A DNA stretch of 64,000 bases, taken from contig VZRG01002529.1 in NCBI GenBank assembly GCA_013397435.1, positions 34,810 through 98,809 of the forward strand, in the 5' to 3' direction. Source of the DNA: Erythrocercus mccallii. Its lineage: Eukaryota > Chordata > Aves > Passeriformes > Dicruridae. The first letter of the stretch is position 1, and every line of letters starts with the position of its first letter. Shown here piece by piece: positions 12,180 to 25,320 of this stretch. The translations under genes and the position numbers were made by a program. The notes under the pieces were generated by a model. That model had not been told where the DNA came from. It made no database searches and saw only the letters and a list, made by a program, of their open reading frames with translations.

Positions 12180-15100
12180 AAAATGTTGCTGAAAGAGTCT
12201 GTGATCATCTTTAGTATCCTAAAAATGTAGTTGTAGCAGCAAGATCTGTCTACCTTCATGTGCTTTTTCATTAAGAGAATATTTTATATGCAGATCAGCT
12301 TCATTTGCCTCTGGCTTATTGCAGTTACACAGCTAAAGCGTCACAGTCTTGAACGTTATCAACGTTATACCCAGTACCACGATGCATACACATAACTAAC
12401 CTCATAGATGTAGCCAAGCTGAGAAGGAAAATTCATGGTCCTTCTTTTTAATAAAACAAAATTATGACATCACTTCTCCCTGCCTGAAGATGTATTAAAA
12501 ATAGGAAAAACACCTGATGAAAATATTCTGAAAAAGGTCAGAGCAACAAATGACCCCATAAAGTGCCTGGCTCTTTGAGCAGCAATACCACCGAGCAAAG
12601 AACTGTCTTCTCTCTGTGCACCATAAATACTGTCTTCAGTTCTTAAAATGTTCACAAATAATCCTTCAAAGTAGAACATAAAAACAATTCCTGCATATCT
12701 GTGTTACAGGGATAAGGGCTTCCTACAGGAGCAAGCCTCACTTCTCCACCATCATCATATATATTAGCATAATCTCCTACACTTCCTGGTACTAAATGCC
12801 TGGTACTAAAAACAAGGTTCGATTACTGAAAAAAAATTCTAAAATTATTTTTAAATGCTACCCCAAAACACTTACATGGCATTTAAATATAGTCCTAAAC
12901 CACAGGTGGCTAGAACAAACTGTATTTGCATTTCTGTATTTGTCTGTATTGTATTTTAGGAGTGAAAAGGATTTAGACCTGCAGTTAAATGATCCTTTAA
13001 GGATGATGCAGTCCTTACCAAGCAACTGTTCACAAATTGCTACACACTTTTCCAGTGCAATTCAGGCCCCTTCGGAGTTCCTCAAAGTCTCTTTAATGTT
13101 CGGTGATATGATAATCATGGGTGAGCAGGCATGGAAATGTCACTGACGCTGCTCATCTTGCAGAAACCCTGTGACACCTTTGACTAGGGTGTGTTATAGC
13201 ACAGATGGTTTCAATCTTTCCTTTTATCTCTTCGACACCGGCATGACTGAGCAAACACTTCCGGGCGTGGGGAACATGACATACAGAGCAGGACTTATGT
13301 GTGATGCTCTTGCAAGCCCCAAATGGCCAGGGAGCTGGAGCCACCCCTGCCCTCCTCTGGCCTCATGCGCTGCACTGAAGCTTATTACAGCTTTCCATCT
13401 TAGCTGGGTTCAAAGAAAGGCCAAACTGAATCCCAAACCAAACAAACAAGCCCTAAGTGCCCCTACAAGCTTATCAGCATTGCTGAAGCTTTTCTTTAAT
13501 TTCTTATTTGCTTGTTTGTGCGAAGAAACTTGCAGTCACTTAATAGGCTTGGCATTGTGTGTAACTCCCTGCATCAGCAACTAGGTCAAGCAGCAGGGTA
13601 AAGCACGGTACCAGTGAGAGGCTCCCTCAGCTCAGCCGATGCTTGCTGGTTATATTTTGGAAATTAGCTAGGTAGAAGAGAATGTCCTCCCAGGCATGTG
13701 CTACCCTGAAATTTTAGTCCATTTGCACCAGTCATTTGAAACCTCTTCTTGGCCCCAGCTGAAAGGAGCGCTAAACCCATGGCAGTTAAAGCAAGACTAG
13801 AAACAGTAGAAAGTTCAGAGTTTGTCTTCTTCTTTGCTCTTTTCAGCACTTGTAACTACCCAGTAATTAGTTGCAGCACTCAACACTATATAGGGCTTGT
13901 GCTGTGTTCAGAGTATCAGCTTTCCCAAGTGATGCAGATAACTCTTGGGTAAGATAAAAGCGAGAGGATAAAGACACAGGATATTTTTACCTGGACTATT
14001 TTTATTTACCATATGAACATAATTCCTCTCAGTGCCTTAGGCAAAGACAAATAAAACTTAAAAGATGACAGCTACCCTTACGTCTAGGCAGGCAGAACTC
14101 CCCATCCTGCCAAAGCGTGGGTTTGCTTGCTTCATCTCAAGTGGAGCTGCCTCTGTTGTAGTGCCATCAGTTTGGAAACACTGCTGCAAGAACATATTTT
14201 TGGCCTTCACTCAGGAACTCCTGCCAGCCCTCCACAGAGCCTGGGAGACCTCTTACACTGTGAGCTTGCCTTTAAGGGAAAAGTCCTCACAGAATAAATG
14301 ATTTCTACATCACTCTTTTAGCTCAAACGTTCAGATACTCTGTAAATTAAAAACAAACAAACAACAAACAAAACTGACAGAGTTCCACCTGGGACATACT
14401 ATTGCTCTAAAAGCTATGGAATTATACCAAGATTACCTTCAAACTCACCCATATGACAAAATTCTCCTTGAATCAGAACACCAAAGCATTTGTGACTGCA
14501 TAGTAAATACAGACATGAAAAATGGAGGGTCATTTCTGTCCTACCTTCTCCTTTTTTATTGCTTTAATCTTCCATATTATGCAGAATTTGTGAAATCACA
14601 GCCAAGTTATTTACCTACAACCTTCTCTGCCCTTTCCTTTGCACTGTGCCCAGCCATGCCTATGTACACAATGACAGCACTTCACTCTATTTCAGGAACA
14701 ATGGAGTCAGAGGGGCTTACAGGAGGCTTTGGGGGAGGTCATCAACAACCTTTCAGAGAGGTTGCTTGCACAAGGGTAGCAGTGGAGCTTGCCAGGGGCC
14801 ATGGTTGTCCTGCCCAGATGGTATTGCTGTGCACTGCACCTGGCTCAGCACATCTGCCCTGCTTGTTGATGTATAGTGGGAAATGATCTGAGCTGTGAGG
14901 AGTAAGCTGGCACCTTCATAACGTGCTCTCTGTGTGCAGCAGAAGCAATCTGGAAAACATTTTAAAAAGCCCTCTAAGTGCAGAGAAGGGGTAGCCACAT
15001 GAAAAGTTTGTGCAAAATAATGCTGACCTTCAATTTCACATTCCAACTTTCTTAACAACAGCTTATTTCCAGGGTGGATAAACCTGAAGATGGAAAAGTC

Positions 15101-15395
15101 TGCTTAAGCACAGAAACGAGCAAGAGAAATGCATCAGGTAATGACAACACAGAAAATGTGTAGTGTGGATTTCTATTCTCTCTCCTGATGCAAGGAGGAA
15201 TGGAGAGCTGAAGAAATCAAAATGCAACCCATTTAGGAGTGACATGAAGTTAGGTTCTTTCTCATGGAGGACTGTTCAACTGTGGGACTCCCAGATGATA
15301 TATATTACCAATGGCTAGAACTCTGTAAGAGTCGGTAAGGGCATGAACACTAACACTGATGTTCAGAGTTGCAACACATTAAAATTTTGAAATCA
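12180..15395. other. Intergenic DNA without a recognised gene
   Basis: Open frames of up to 156 codons occur (for example 14416-14886), but none shows a protein family signature or splice-compatible neighbours. No repeat family was recognised. Confidence 0.5.
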
Positions 15396-15487
15396 GTCAT
15401 GGTTTACCCCCATCCTCAGCTAAACAGGATTAGGACATTTCTTGCCCCTTCCTCTGCTGAATACTGTCAGGGAAAGGATAAAATACT
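15396..15487. mobile_element. Possible LTR remnant
   Basis: The phrase TCATGGTTTACCCCCATCC, followed by CAGCTAAACA and later CCTCTGCTG, resembles the end of an avian LTR family (consensus recalled as TCATGGTTTAACCCCAGCC). Only about 90 bp are comparable, so the assignment is weak. Confidence 0.3.
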
Positions 15488-16526
15488 TTGTGACTCATGT
15501 GGTTAATCCAGCAAAACAGCTGGTGTGACACACACGTTAATGTTGCATTAAAAACAGCATGACTTTGTAATAGTTAGAGGCCTTGGTGGCAGTGGCTTTT
15601 CCTTTAAGGAGTATCTCACCCATTTGTGTATTCTATGTCTTGTATAAATTCATTAAGAACTTGAAAATGAAAATGACAAGAATGTAAAACTACAAAATTA
15701 ACTACCTAGTGGCTATATGGGAGGCGGAGGTTTACAGAAGTATGTATTTGCTGCCCTTAAAACTCAGATACGTGTGGTAGATTACAGGTATGTTATGGCC
15801 TTGGATATATGCTAGTGCTCAACCATAATTAGCCCTGCACACCTCCTTTCCACAAAGGGACACTTTAAAGAAACATATTAAAATATATATAACTCTGTAA
15901 AAATAGCCTACTTTGAAACTACTTAGAAGTCAAATTTAAAATATAATCACACTAGCGAAAATATCCAGCAGTCTGTGCACATCTCCAACTCGGCAAAGGA
16001 CATATCAAGTATTAGACCTCCAATATCCTGGGTTCTCTGCAAGCATCAGCTCTTATCAGTTGTCACAGTCTGGATTAATCCATCAGACTGGCTGTGTGCC
16101 ACTAAGACCAATGGGATGTGCAAGCTACCAAGAGGTCTCTCTGCAAATGCAGTGAGACAGAGGCGGTGTTGCAATGCTTGCACCAGGGAGTGGAAGGGCC
16201 TGCAATATTACATTGGTTTCTGCCCAATTGCTGCATGTTCATTAAAAGAAAAAATCTTGGGCTGTATAGAAAAACTCAAAGGTAGGGATTGTTAGTGGCA
16301 TCAAAAAGGAGCAAATATAAATAAAATGTAATCATAAGGGTTTTTTTAAAATTACTTATTTTGTAGTTTTTGCAGCTGACATGCTGCAGATTGTACATTA
16401 TTATCAGTATTTTGGCACAGAGCAATGAAGCACAGGAATGGCACCTACTCTTTCTGCTGGCCAGCCCTTGCTCAGCTGTGTATCCTTCACACAGACCGGA
16501 GATCTACTTCACCACGGAGATACAAA
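15488..16526. other. Intergenic DNA without a recognised gene
   Basis: AT-rich unique-looking sequence. The frame at 15975-16295 has no recognisable domain. Nothing else was seen. Confidence 0.5.
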
Positions 16527-16715
16527 TGGAATCAGAGAATCACAGGATAATTTGGGTTAGAAGGAATTTTAATGATCATCTAGTTCTAACCCTGTGCCAT
16601 AGGCAGAGAGGTCTTTCACTCAGCCAGGTTGTTCAAAGCCCCATCCAGCCTGGTCTTGAACAGTTTCAGGAAGAGGGCATCCACAACTTCTCTGGACAAC
16701 CTGCTCCATGCTGCA
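16527..16715 (-). mobile_element. CR1 LINE 3'-end fragment, degraded
   Basis: The + strand reads ATCAGAGAATCACAGGATAA, then TTTGGGTTAGAAGGAATTTT, GATCATCTAGTTCTAACCC and later CCACAACTTCTCTGGACAAC. This is the order of features in the reverse complement of a CR1 3' region. Only the 3' region is retained. Confidence 0.8.
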
Positions 16716-19425
16716 GGGCTGCGCTGCTGCACATGGTTCCCACAACTGCAGCATCTTATCTGAGCATGCATTATAGGCACATCTAGGCTTTCCCAATGTA
16801 CTCTGTCCTCATGACCATAGCATACAGTAGCTCCTACCAAGCCAGCGTACAAACGTAATTCCAGGTATTAGCATCAGAATAAACTCTTGCTCATGGTAGC
16901 CTGGAAACCCGTGAGCCTCTGGACGAAAAGATCCCAGGAGTTGTTATTAAAGAAGAGGGGTGACAGAAACTCAAGAGCTGCCTCCAAATCAGGGCTACCA
17001 CATCACAGCAATCATAGTGGTCCCCCACTTGCAGGACAGCATTGCCCTGGAGGGTTCATGGAGGGGAGGAGCAGATCAGTGTGCAACATGTGAGGAAGAA
17101 TGGGCATATAAGAAAAACACACCGAGAAGAAGAAAAGCACATGAGAGTGAAGAAGTCCAGACCAATTAACTTGCTCAAAGAAGAAATAAAACATGCAAAA
17201 CATCCTTAAAGGAAGAAAAAAAGTAGTTACTATCCTAATAATAGTTATAAACCAAAGCAGTGGCTGAAGTTAGCATAGGGATCTTATTCAGTTGCACAGG
17301 AAGGGAAGTGATCCACCAAGCACTTCTGTGCAGCGTGTGCTCTGCATTGCCAGAAGCACTGTCTGCCAAAATGTCTCTTTATATATATATAATGTGAAGA
17401 AATAAGGTTTTCCATGAATTACTGTCCAGCTAGATGACCTGTCCCTCTGTTATAGCCAGAGAAGGCCATTTCTTTCCCATTGGCAATTGGAAATGCCCTC
17501 TTTAAATACATTTTTACCTGAAACACAGGTAAAATACAGCATTTAGACAGTTGATTTCAAATATAATGATCCCAAATTGAAATGCACCATTTCTGTCCTT
17601 TTTGAAGCTCTCCTTACTGCGAAGTCCAGCCTTTTAGCCAGCCTTTGCATGGTAAGAACCAGCAGTCCAATTAGTACAGGTGCATTCTCAAATACATATC
17701 TAGATTTCTGCTGTTGATGAGAAAAGACAGCCTGCAGAAGGTAGCACTTCCCACAGTGGGGCCATTCTGACCATGTGCTAGGGGCTTGAAGCCTGGGTTC
17801 AATCTTCACTCAAACACTGCTTGAATGGGAGCAAGCCAGATTCCTTCCCAATGCTTTGTTCTCCTCATTCATAAAATAAACATATATGAGTGACATACAT
17901 CTGAGGTGTAAGAGTGAAAGTAGTGTTAAAGAGATATCATTGCTGTTGTTATAATTTATTATTATTCACACTTTTGCATGTCCTTTCTCACCTGCAATGT
18001 GTTTGGCATTATTCTACATGAAACTTGGAACTGCATCTACCAAATTTGGTTGTTTGCCATCCGAGTTATGCTTTAGGCAAGAAAAGGTGCCTCCGTATCT
18101 CACTGCTGTCTCAAATACATGTAACAAGTGTCAACAGTTCTTCCAGCTATCCCTTTTGTTTTCAATGCATGTCTTATCTTAAGAAGGTACTGTTTCACAT
18201 TGTATTTTCCAAACCCAGGGAATTCAGTGCAAGTTCATGTCTATCTTCATCACACAGCTGATCTCATTATTAATTCACCCAAGCAGAACAAATATGATTC
18301 AAAGGAATTTGACATGGAAGAATCTACTATGTTATTTAGCCCAAGTCCAGAAGAGCCTGTTAAAAAGAGAGAACTTAAATGTTTTTAGCTCCAGAATAAA
18401 CAAAAGGCAAAAAGATGCAAGGGATGTGATGGAATTAACTGAAAAATGTTTGTTGTGTTTCTGCATTCCAGGTGTCAGACAGAATAAAATGTACTCCTTG
18501 TCTGAAGTTTGGAATACAGTTGTAGAATAGACTCAAAGATAAAACATCCAAAATGCCACTGCTGATGATCACTTATCGTCATAAATAAGGAGTAAGTACT
18601 ACCATAAGCTTCAGCACCTCCTGTGAGATCAATTCATTCTGGTAAAGAAATGAGGAATATACTCAAAGATCTAAATTTACCAGCAGGTAAATCACCACCC
18701 TTTTGGCAAATTAAAAATAAACTGCCAGTGATAAGTGTTACAAAGTCCATGTGGTTGCCTTGGAGGCGTGCGTGACAAAATGAGACTTCAGCTCCCAGGA
18801 ACCTTGAGTGAGTTATTAGCTCTGCTGCATGTCTGTGAAGAGCCAGACACACCGTCGTTTATAGACTGTGAAAAACAAGGACAGAAGATAAGCTGTTCTA
18901 ACATTGCCCTCTATCAGAAATTTGAAGTAAAGACAAAATTTACATGATTTATTAATTCTGTATGTAGCAGATGTTATTTTTGTAGTTAGCAAAAGAAGCA
19001 TATAACATCATATAAACCATAAATGTATACATAATTTTATTTATGTGATAAGACTTAGAGGAAGTGCTGCACGGATCAGCTGTACAGCTCAGTATTCCTG
19101 TACCTTCTGGGCCTCTTGCTCTCCCACCAGCTCTGTCCTTCGAGGACTGGCACACTTAAAACTCCCAAGTAGATTAGGTTAAAGAACTGATTCAACTGAA
19201 AAACAACTGAGGGGATGGAAAAAGGTTGTTTCCCAGCCACATGAGTCCACTGTGTGGGTATAGATTGCTCATGCTGGGCAAAATGGGAGGTAATGTGGAG
19301 CAGAATCAACAGACAAGAACCCAAAAGGGTTGATGATATTATAAGCTTTAAGATTGCCTTTGCAATCTGATACCAAGTAGTTAATTATCACAATATGCCC
19401 TAAAACATTTTCTAATATAATGCTC
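16716..19425. other. Intergenic DNA without a recognised gene
   Basis: There is only a short TA run near 17381-17393. No exon series or mobile element was recognised. Confidence 0.5.
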
Positions 19426-20117
19426 TGTCTTGGTTTAGAAAGATAGGTGTCTGCCAGAAAAAGCTGGAGCTTCCCTTGGAATGGAGAAATCCCTCCAAAT
19501 TACTATAATTCTGTAATTAGGGCAAAGGTATGGGAATAGGAATAATAGTTCTTTACTAGGAATATTAAAAAAACAAATGTAGTAGTAAAAAACAAGCAAG
19601 CAAGCAAACAAACAAAAAATATTAGAAACACTGACAGAATACAACCTGACACCCCGTTGATCAGAGTGTTGGTAGCAGTCCAAGTAAGTCCTCCTGGAGT
19701 AACAGATGTGGTTCTTTTGGAGTAGAGATGATCCTGTAGAAGGGTCCAGTCTTCCTCTGGGAAATCCCATGGAAAACAGGTTGCCCTGGTGTTCCTGACT
19801 CTCAGTTTTTATCTAGGTAGGAATGATTGGCTCCCCCCACGGGGTGGAGCATCTCACAATGAGATTTGTAATTGTATCAGTCATGTGGTAAACCTTAATG
19901 GCCCATTAACAGAAGATATCTCCCGAGGGAGGATGGCTCATAGAAGAGATAAGAACACTGCCTCACCTGATTTTAACAGCTGACCCATTATCACCCCCTC
20001 CCCCCTGGAGTTAGGAGGAATGGGTTATGCAAGAAATAAAGAAAACACCTCACCAACCAGTTCCAACAGATGGAAAATAGAATACACATTTTTGGTTACA
20101 TATTGCAACCCAAGACA
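19426..20117. mobile_element. Solo LTR, passerine-type endogenous retrovirus (about 690 bp)
   Basis: The element starts TGTCTTGGTTTAGAAAG and ends CAACCCAAGACA, giving TG...CA ends with an 8-bp inverted repeat (TGTCTTGG and CCAAGACA, the latter preceded by another C). The five bases before it are TGCTC and the five after it TGCTG, a 4-of-5 match consistent with a target-site duplication. The interior matches a songbird LTR family that I recognise from memory. Orientation is uncertain. A TATA-like GATAAAAA lies on the - strand at about 19806-19813, while an AATAAA lies on the + strand at about 20036. No retroviral coding sequence adjoins it. Confidence 0.75.
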
Positions 20118-23100
20118 TGCTGTGATGAGGAAAATATTTGGCCAGGATTATAATCAAAGAATTTAAATGAGAGGAAACTGAGAACTTATGAGAATGCAGT
20201 GAATTACTCAAACTGGTTTTTAAAAACAGTAGCAATACAGGGATTTTGCTTCTCTTGTTAAAACTACTGTAGTCTGTATTATCTCTTCTTTAGTCAGGAA
20301 CTTCTGTGTTCCAATGTGTCATCTACAAAGGCACAAGGGACATACATCCTGCTAGGCTGAATGAGTGCTTGTAGACCTAGGTGCCAAGTTATTACAGTTG
20401 GTACTCATATCTTAATCTGGTCACTCATATCTTAATCTGTCATAAAATGAAAGTTATGAACCTATTATTGCTATTACTGATGTGATTATATATGGTTTCT
20501 GTTTTTCAGAATATACAGCCATATAACTCATTTAAATACTACTCTATGATAATGAAATTACCTAAATGGAGTTCTAATTCAGTGTAGGTTCACAGAGGGG
20601 TTCAGGCATTTAACTCCAGTGAAGTGACGCCAGGTATCACTCGTGTCCTGAGATCTCATTCATGGCTTCTCCCACAGCTCCTAAAGCTTCCAACTATTCT
20701 GCTGACCCCTCTGGACTTTGAGATTTCTTCCACTGTGCAGATTAGTAACTGTGCACTGCTTTGCTGTGTGCCTGAGCCTGGACAGCTGGGCTCTGCTATA
20801 GACACAAGTGTACTGGACAAAAAGGTACTGCCTGATTTTGAATTATTTGAGAATGGGACTAACATGAGATTTGGATGCAGCATGTGGATGGAAGTCCTGT
20901 GCAGCCATGGGGTTGAACATGTCCCCAGGTGTTGCCCACTGTACAGGGCTACAGCCTTCCCAGCCCCTTCTGATCAATGTAAACCTGGAGTTAGGAGTCC
21001 CACAAGAAGCCCCCATCAGCTTGTCCCTAAACCACAGCTCTAAATGAGGGGCTCTGAAACACGGATCCATTATAATACTGGGCTTCCCAGTCCCCCTTCC
21101 ATAAATCAGGTGCTCTCCCAAATAACAGTAGAGTATTTGAGAACTCCATCCTGTTTGGAATGAGGGAGGCAGTGGTCAATGCTGTCTATATGGAGTGTGC
21201 AAGTGGGATCACAAGTGGGATCCCAGATTGATTTGGAACAAGGCTGTGAACATGGATTTCAACTCTGTCAGAGTAAAGCCTGCCCTAGAGCTTTTCAGGC
21301 ATGAGGGTTTAAATCTTTCTGCACCAGTCCTGAACACTGTATGGAATAATTAAATGCACAAATTGTATAGAATAATTAAATGCTCATATGCATAAATACA
21401 TATAAATGGGGACTTCAATGTCAATTGTGGTACCGTAGAAATTTAAAAAACTTTGTAAAATTCAGATTTATTATCTGCCTCAAGTCCTTGAACTGAAGCT
21501 AAAAGTCAAGGATGAAGTTCTAAAACAGAGAAGCAGGTAGGGAAGTGACATTCTGTCTCTGGCACAAAGCTTACCTGAAGAAAAAAAAATTTGCTACAGT
21601 TTGCAAACATCTTTTTCCGAAGACTTGCATTTCAATCTTAAGGCTTGCGTCTCCCAGGCAACATCAGAAAAGATTAAAATGCAGTGTGGTTTGATGGGTA
21701 TTTTTTATTAAAATGCTTTCAAAAAGCACCCTCAGGAAAAATAGAGATAAATAACAATGTAATATAATTTTTTCTTTGCTTTCTTTGAATAAGTTTGGGA
21801 AGAAAATAGTATTTTTTATCTCATTCTCGTATCAGCCAGACTGATGGAAGCTGAAGGATGGGATCTTATACTGCAGTTTACCCATGTTACACAGAACATT
21901 ATGACCTTTCCTAATTGTATCTGTTTTTCAGATATTTGAATACTGCACAACACGATACTGGGAAATAAGTGCAGCAATATTATTCTTCCCTATCTTTTGA
22001 TCTACAGATATTTTTCAGTTTTAAAATTCTAACTTTCCATTTTTAGGGCTTTAGTCCTGCAAATTGTATGGAATCCTTTTTTCACCACCTTTATTACCAG
22101 GATAAAAAATATAATCCCACTGACATATTAAAAAAACCTGTGAGCAAAACTATGATAATGTTAAAACTGATGATAATATTCCCATTGTCTTCAGCAAGTC
22201 AGTTTGTCAGCTTCTCTTGGTATAATATTGAAGAAGCATGGCCTCAGAGGACACTAAAAAGCAAGGGAAATCTGTACCATCTCTGATCTCTGTTGCAAAC
22301 ATCATCCACAGATGATCCACAGAATACACAGCTCTGCAAGAATCATTGGAGAAAAATTGGCTACAAATCAAATAAATAAATATAGAATGGGTGAATAATC
22401 AGAATTCAAATAAAATCTGTATTTCCCTAAAAAATGATCACAGATGTCAAGAGCCATCACATTAGAATGAAAAGCTAAAATCTTTTCACCATGTTCATTT
22501 CGTTGCTGAGAGGGAATGTGGAATGTCAGTCTCGACTGACAACTGAGAGGGTTTCTGCAGGACAGAGTCCTTGGACGGCTTCTGGCAGCAGCCTGCAATT
22601 GGCTTTTGGCTGAGGCTCCTGCACAGCTGCCGTGGATTCCCTCACTGGGGACTCCCCATTGCTGCCTGGTGCAGCACACATGCTTGGGGTCAGATAAATC
22701 CTCTGGGACCCTCCTGACCCTGGGTAGGGTTACTTTCCTTACCAGGATTTTCAAACAGCAGCAGCTACTTTCATAACCTATCTCATGTGTTCTAATTTTC
22801 ACTCTAGAGATCTAAAAGAGCAACCACTTCATGCAGCTGGTGAAACTTCATGTCTAAGGGCAGCTCTGCTCCCATCACTTCTTGCCAACTCCCAGGTAAG
22901 CTTTTTCCATTCTAAGTATTTTTATCTTAAATACCTCTGTGCAGCTCAGTCCACACTCAAGTCAATCTGCGCTTAGCCTGTGCATAATAAAAGTATTCAA
23001 CAAAAATGAGCCATTCATATATTCATAGCTGAATACAGGCCTACACAGTGACCTGACCCAAAGTAATTTTTGATTTATATTTTTATTATAGAATGAAACT

Positions 23101-23432
23101 TCTATGCAGTGATTTAAAGAGATAATTATTTTTCAAAAATTACAACAGAAAATAATTGAGGTCAAAAAGACCGCATAACCCTTCCCTCCTCCCTGAATGA
23201 AATTTCAACAAATAGATTTCTCAATAAATAATAAAAAAAAGAAGTGTGTATTAGTTTTTTCCAGGTTTCAGAGTCTTCATAAAAATATCCCTGTGAGGTC
23301 AGATGGAGTAATGGTACAGGGAAGTATTATTATAAAAATATTAGTGAACATATCTGTTTAATCTACCATATACCCACTGCTATTGTAGCAGCTGTGGTTT
23401 TAAATGCTACTATTTACAGATTTCTCCCTAAC
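20118..23432. other. Intergenic DNA without a recognised gene
   Basis: Mostly AT-rich. The frames at 20624-21043 (+) and 22368-22802 (-) are the longest, but neither shows a family signature. Nothing else was recognised. Confidence 0.5.
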
Positions 23433-25319
23433 AGCATTTATAATGATTGCACATCTGGCTTGGGTTTCTCAGCAACAGCTCACTTAACAACCATGTTGCA
23501 GCTCACTGTTATTGTGCATTTATTCCATGGGTGCTAATATCCTGGTTGTTTGATTTGTGCTAATCATTTTTTCCTTTTTTTTTTTTTGTTTTCTAGTGAA
23601 GAGTTATAGATTGCCCACAGGCTTGCTTTGTACCTCATTGATATCAGTTAACCAGATGGCAAATATCATTATAAAACCAATCACATTAGGCAGTGGACTT
23701 TAAGTAGCAGATCATAGGCCCTTGTTCACAGAATCCCCTCCTGCAGTTTTACAAGCATGTTGTCATTTTGCAGGTTAGAAATGCTTGCTGTTTGTCTCTT
23801 AAGTACTGCTTTTAGAGTATCATTTACTAACCACTCTGTTTATTTATAGAGGTTGATGCCAAGTTTCCGTCTGATAGCTTGGAGCTATGGATCACTCAAA
23901 AAAATCTTATCTTGTTCCAAAAATAAAACAGATAATGTCTTGCATTTGCTGGGTAGTGTTTGCGTATGGCATATACTGCCACATTTTGAGGAAATGGCTT
24001 GCAATAATAATGAGAAAATGTGCCTATTGTGAAATTTTATAGGAATTTTCACTGAAAACTTAATAATGAATCCATTAGGAAATTATTCTTGTAGCAATTG
24101 TTAATTTGGGATTTAAAAATAAGTTTGTCCACTTTTAAAGTAGGCAAGTTTCTGTTTTACTGTGTTAGTTTAGGGTTAGTCTTTTTATACTGTTATGTGA
24201 AAAGCCTCTCTAATAGAACGGTACCAGCAGGAGTGTGTAAGAGCATTTTAAATGGCTGTGGGCAGTTCAGCAATGGGAACACTTTCAGCAGCCTGTGGTG
24301 GTTGAAGGACAACATAAATGGCTGAAGGAAGACTCATCTGTCACATCAGGGGTTGTTTAACAACATTCACACTTTGAACTTGACTAAGCAGAGTTTGGAG
24401 CTTCTGCACCTATAAATACTTAATGGGGAGAAGAGCACAGGACTAGAGGCCTGAAGTTGCTTCCAGAATCACAAAGTTCCATCCTTTGCTGTGTTGGAAC
24501 TGTGTGAAGTCACCTTTCTGATATCTCTGGTCATGTTTGTGCCTTCTCTCTGCTACAGCTCCCCACGAGCTACCCACAGCTATATAACTCCAACTCCTGT
24601 CTGTTTGGAAAAAGGAAAAAAAAACAACGAAGAAAAATAGGAACAAACTATTTGGTTCCCAAAAACAAGCAAACCAAAATAGCTTGCCTTTTGTGTACAG
24701 TTTCTGCTTTCTTCAGACAATGTTGTGAATTACAATGACAGGCAGTTTCACACAACTTAGCTAGCAATAGAGCAATTTACAATCTGTTCTTTTTCTCTCA
24801 GTATTTCTACTCTGAGCTAAGAAAAACGGGGTTAGATGCCAAAATAAAACAGGAACAGTTTCTTCTCAAGTGCATGTTTTTCCATTGTCACCTGCACACA
24901 AGCCTCCTCTTTTCTCAAGCCCTTCACCACAGAGTGACAGCAGTAAAGCATTTCAGCACACGTTCCCGTAGTTGTGATCCCTGAAGTGCACTCTGTTTTC
25001 CAACACTGTTTTCCAAAAGCTGATCTTTTCCCTTGTACTGGGCACTGGTGAGGCCACATCTTGAGTGCTGTGTTCAGTTCTGAGCCCCTCAATTGAGGAA
25101 GGACATTCAGGAGCTGGTGAAGGGTCCGGAGCACCAGTGTGTTGGGAGCAGCTGATGGAGCTGGGGGTGTTTGGCCTGGAGCGAAGGAGGCTCGGGCGTG
25201 ACCTCACCGCTCTCTACAACTCCCTGAGAGGAGGCGGGAGCCAGGTGGGGATCGGGCTCTTCTCACAAGGTAACAAACAGCAGAATAAGGGGACATGGCC
25301 TCAAACTGTGCCAGGGGAG
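23433..25319. repeat. First copy of a 1.89-kb near-identical duplicated sequence
   Basis: This stretch recurs at 25321-27207 with a constant offset of 1888 bases, including homopolymers and all chance frames. The only difference I noticed is A at 24836 versus G at 26724. It ends exactly at the N at 25320. The simplest reading is the end of one assembly contig overlapping the start of the next. Confidence 0.97.
25034..25319 (+). mobile_element. CR1 LINE fragment, cut by the assembly gap
   Basis: It is the duplicate of the first 286 bp of the CR1 element at 26922-27437 and stops at the N. It is probably not an independent insertion. Confidence 0.85.
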
Positions 25320-25320
25320 N
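25320..25320. other. Assembly gap of one N
   Basis: The single undetermined base lies precisely between the two copies of the 1.89-kb repeat, so it marks a contig junction. Confidence 0.95.

Noticed and set aside
14416..14886. A 156-codon open frame, one of the longest outside the gene
   Set aside because: No domain, no codon-usage or exon context, and an overlapping frame on the opposite strand. It is best explained by chance.
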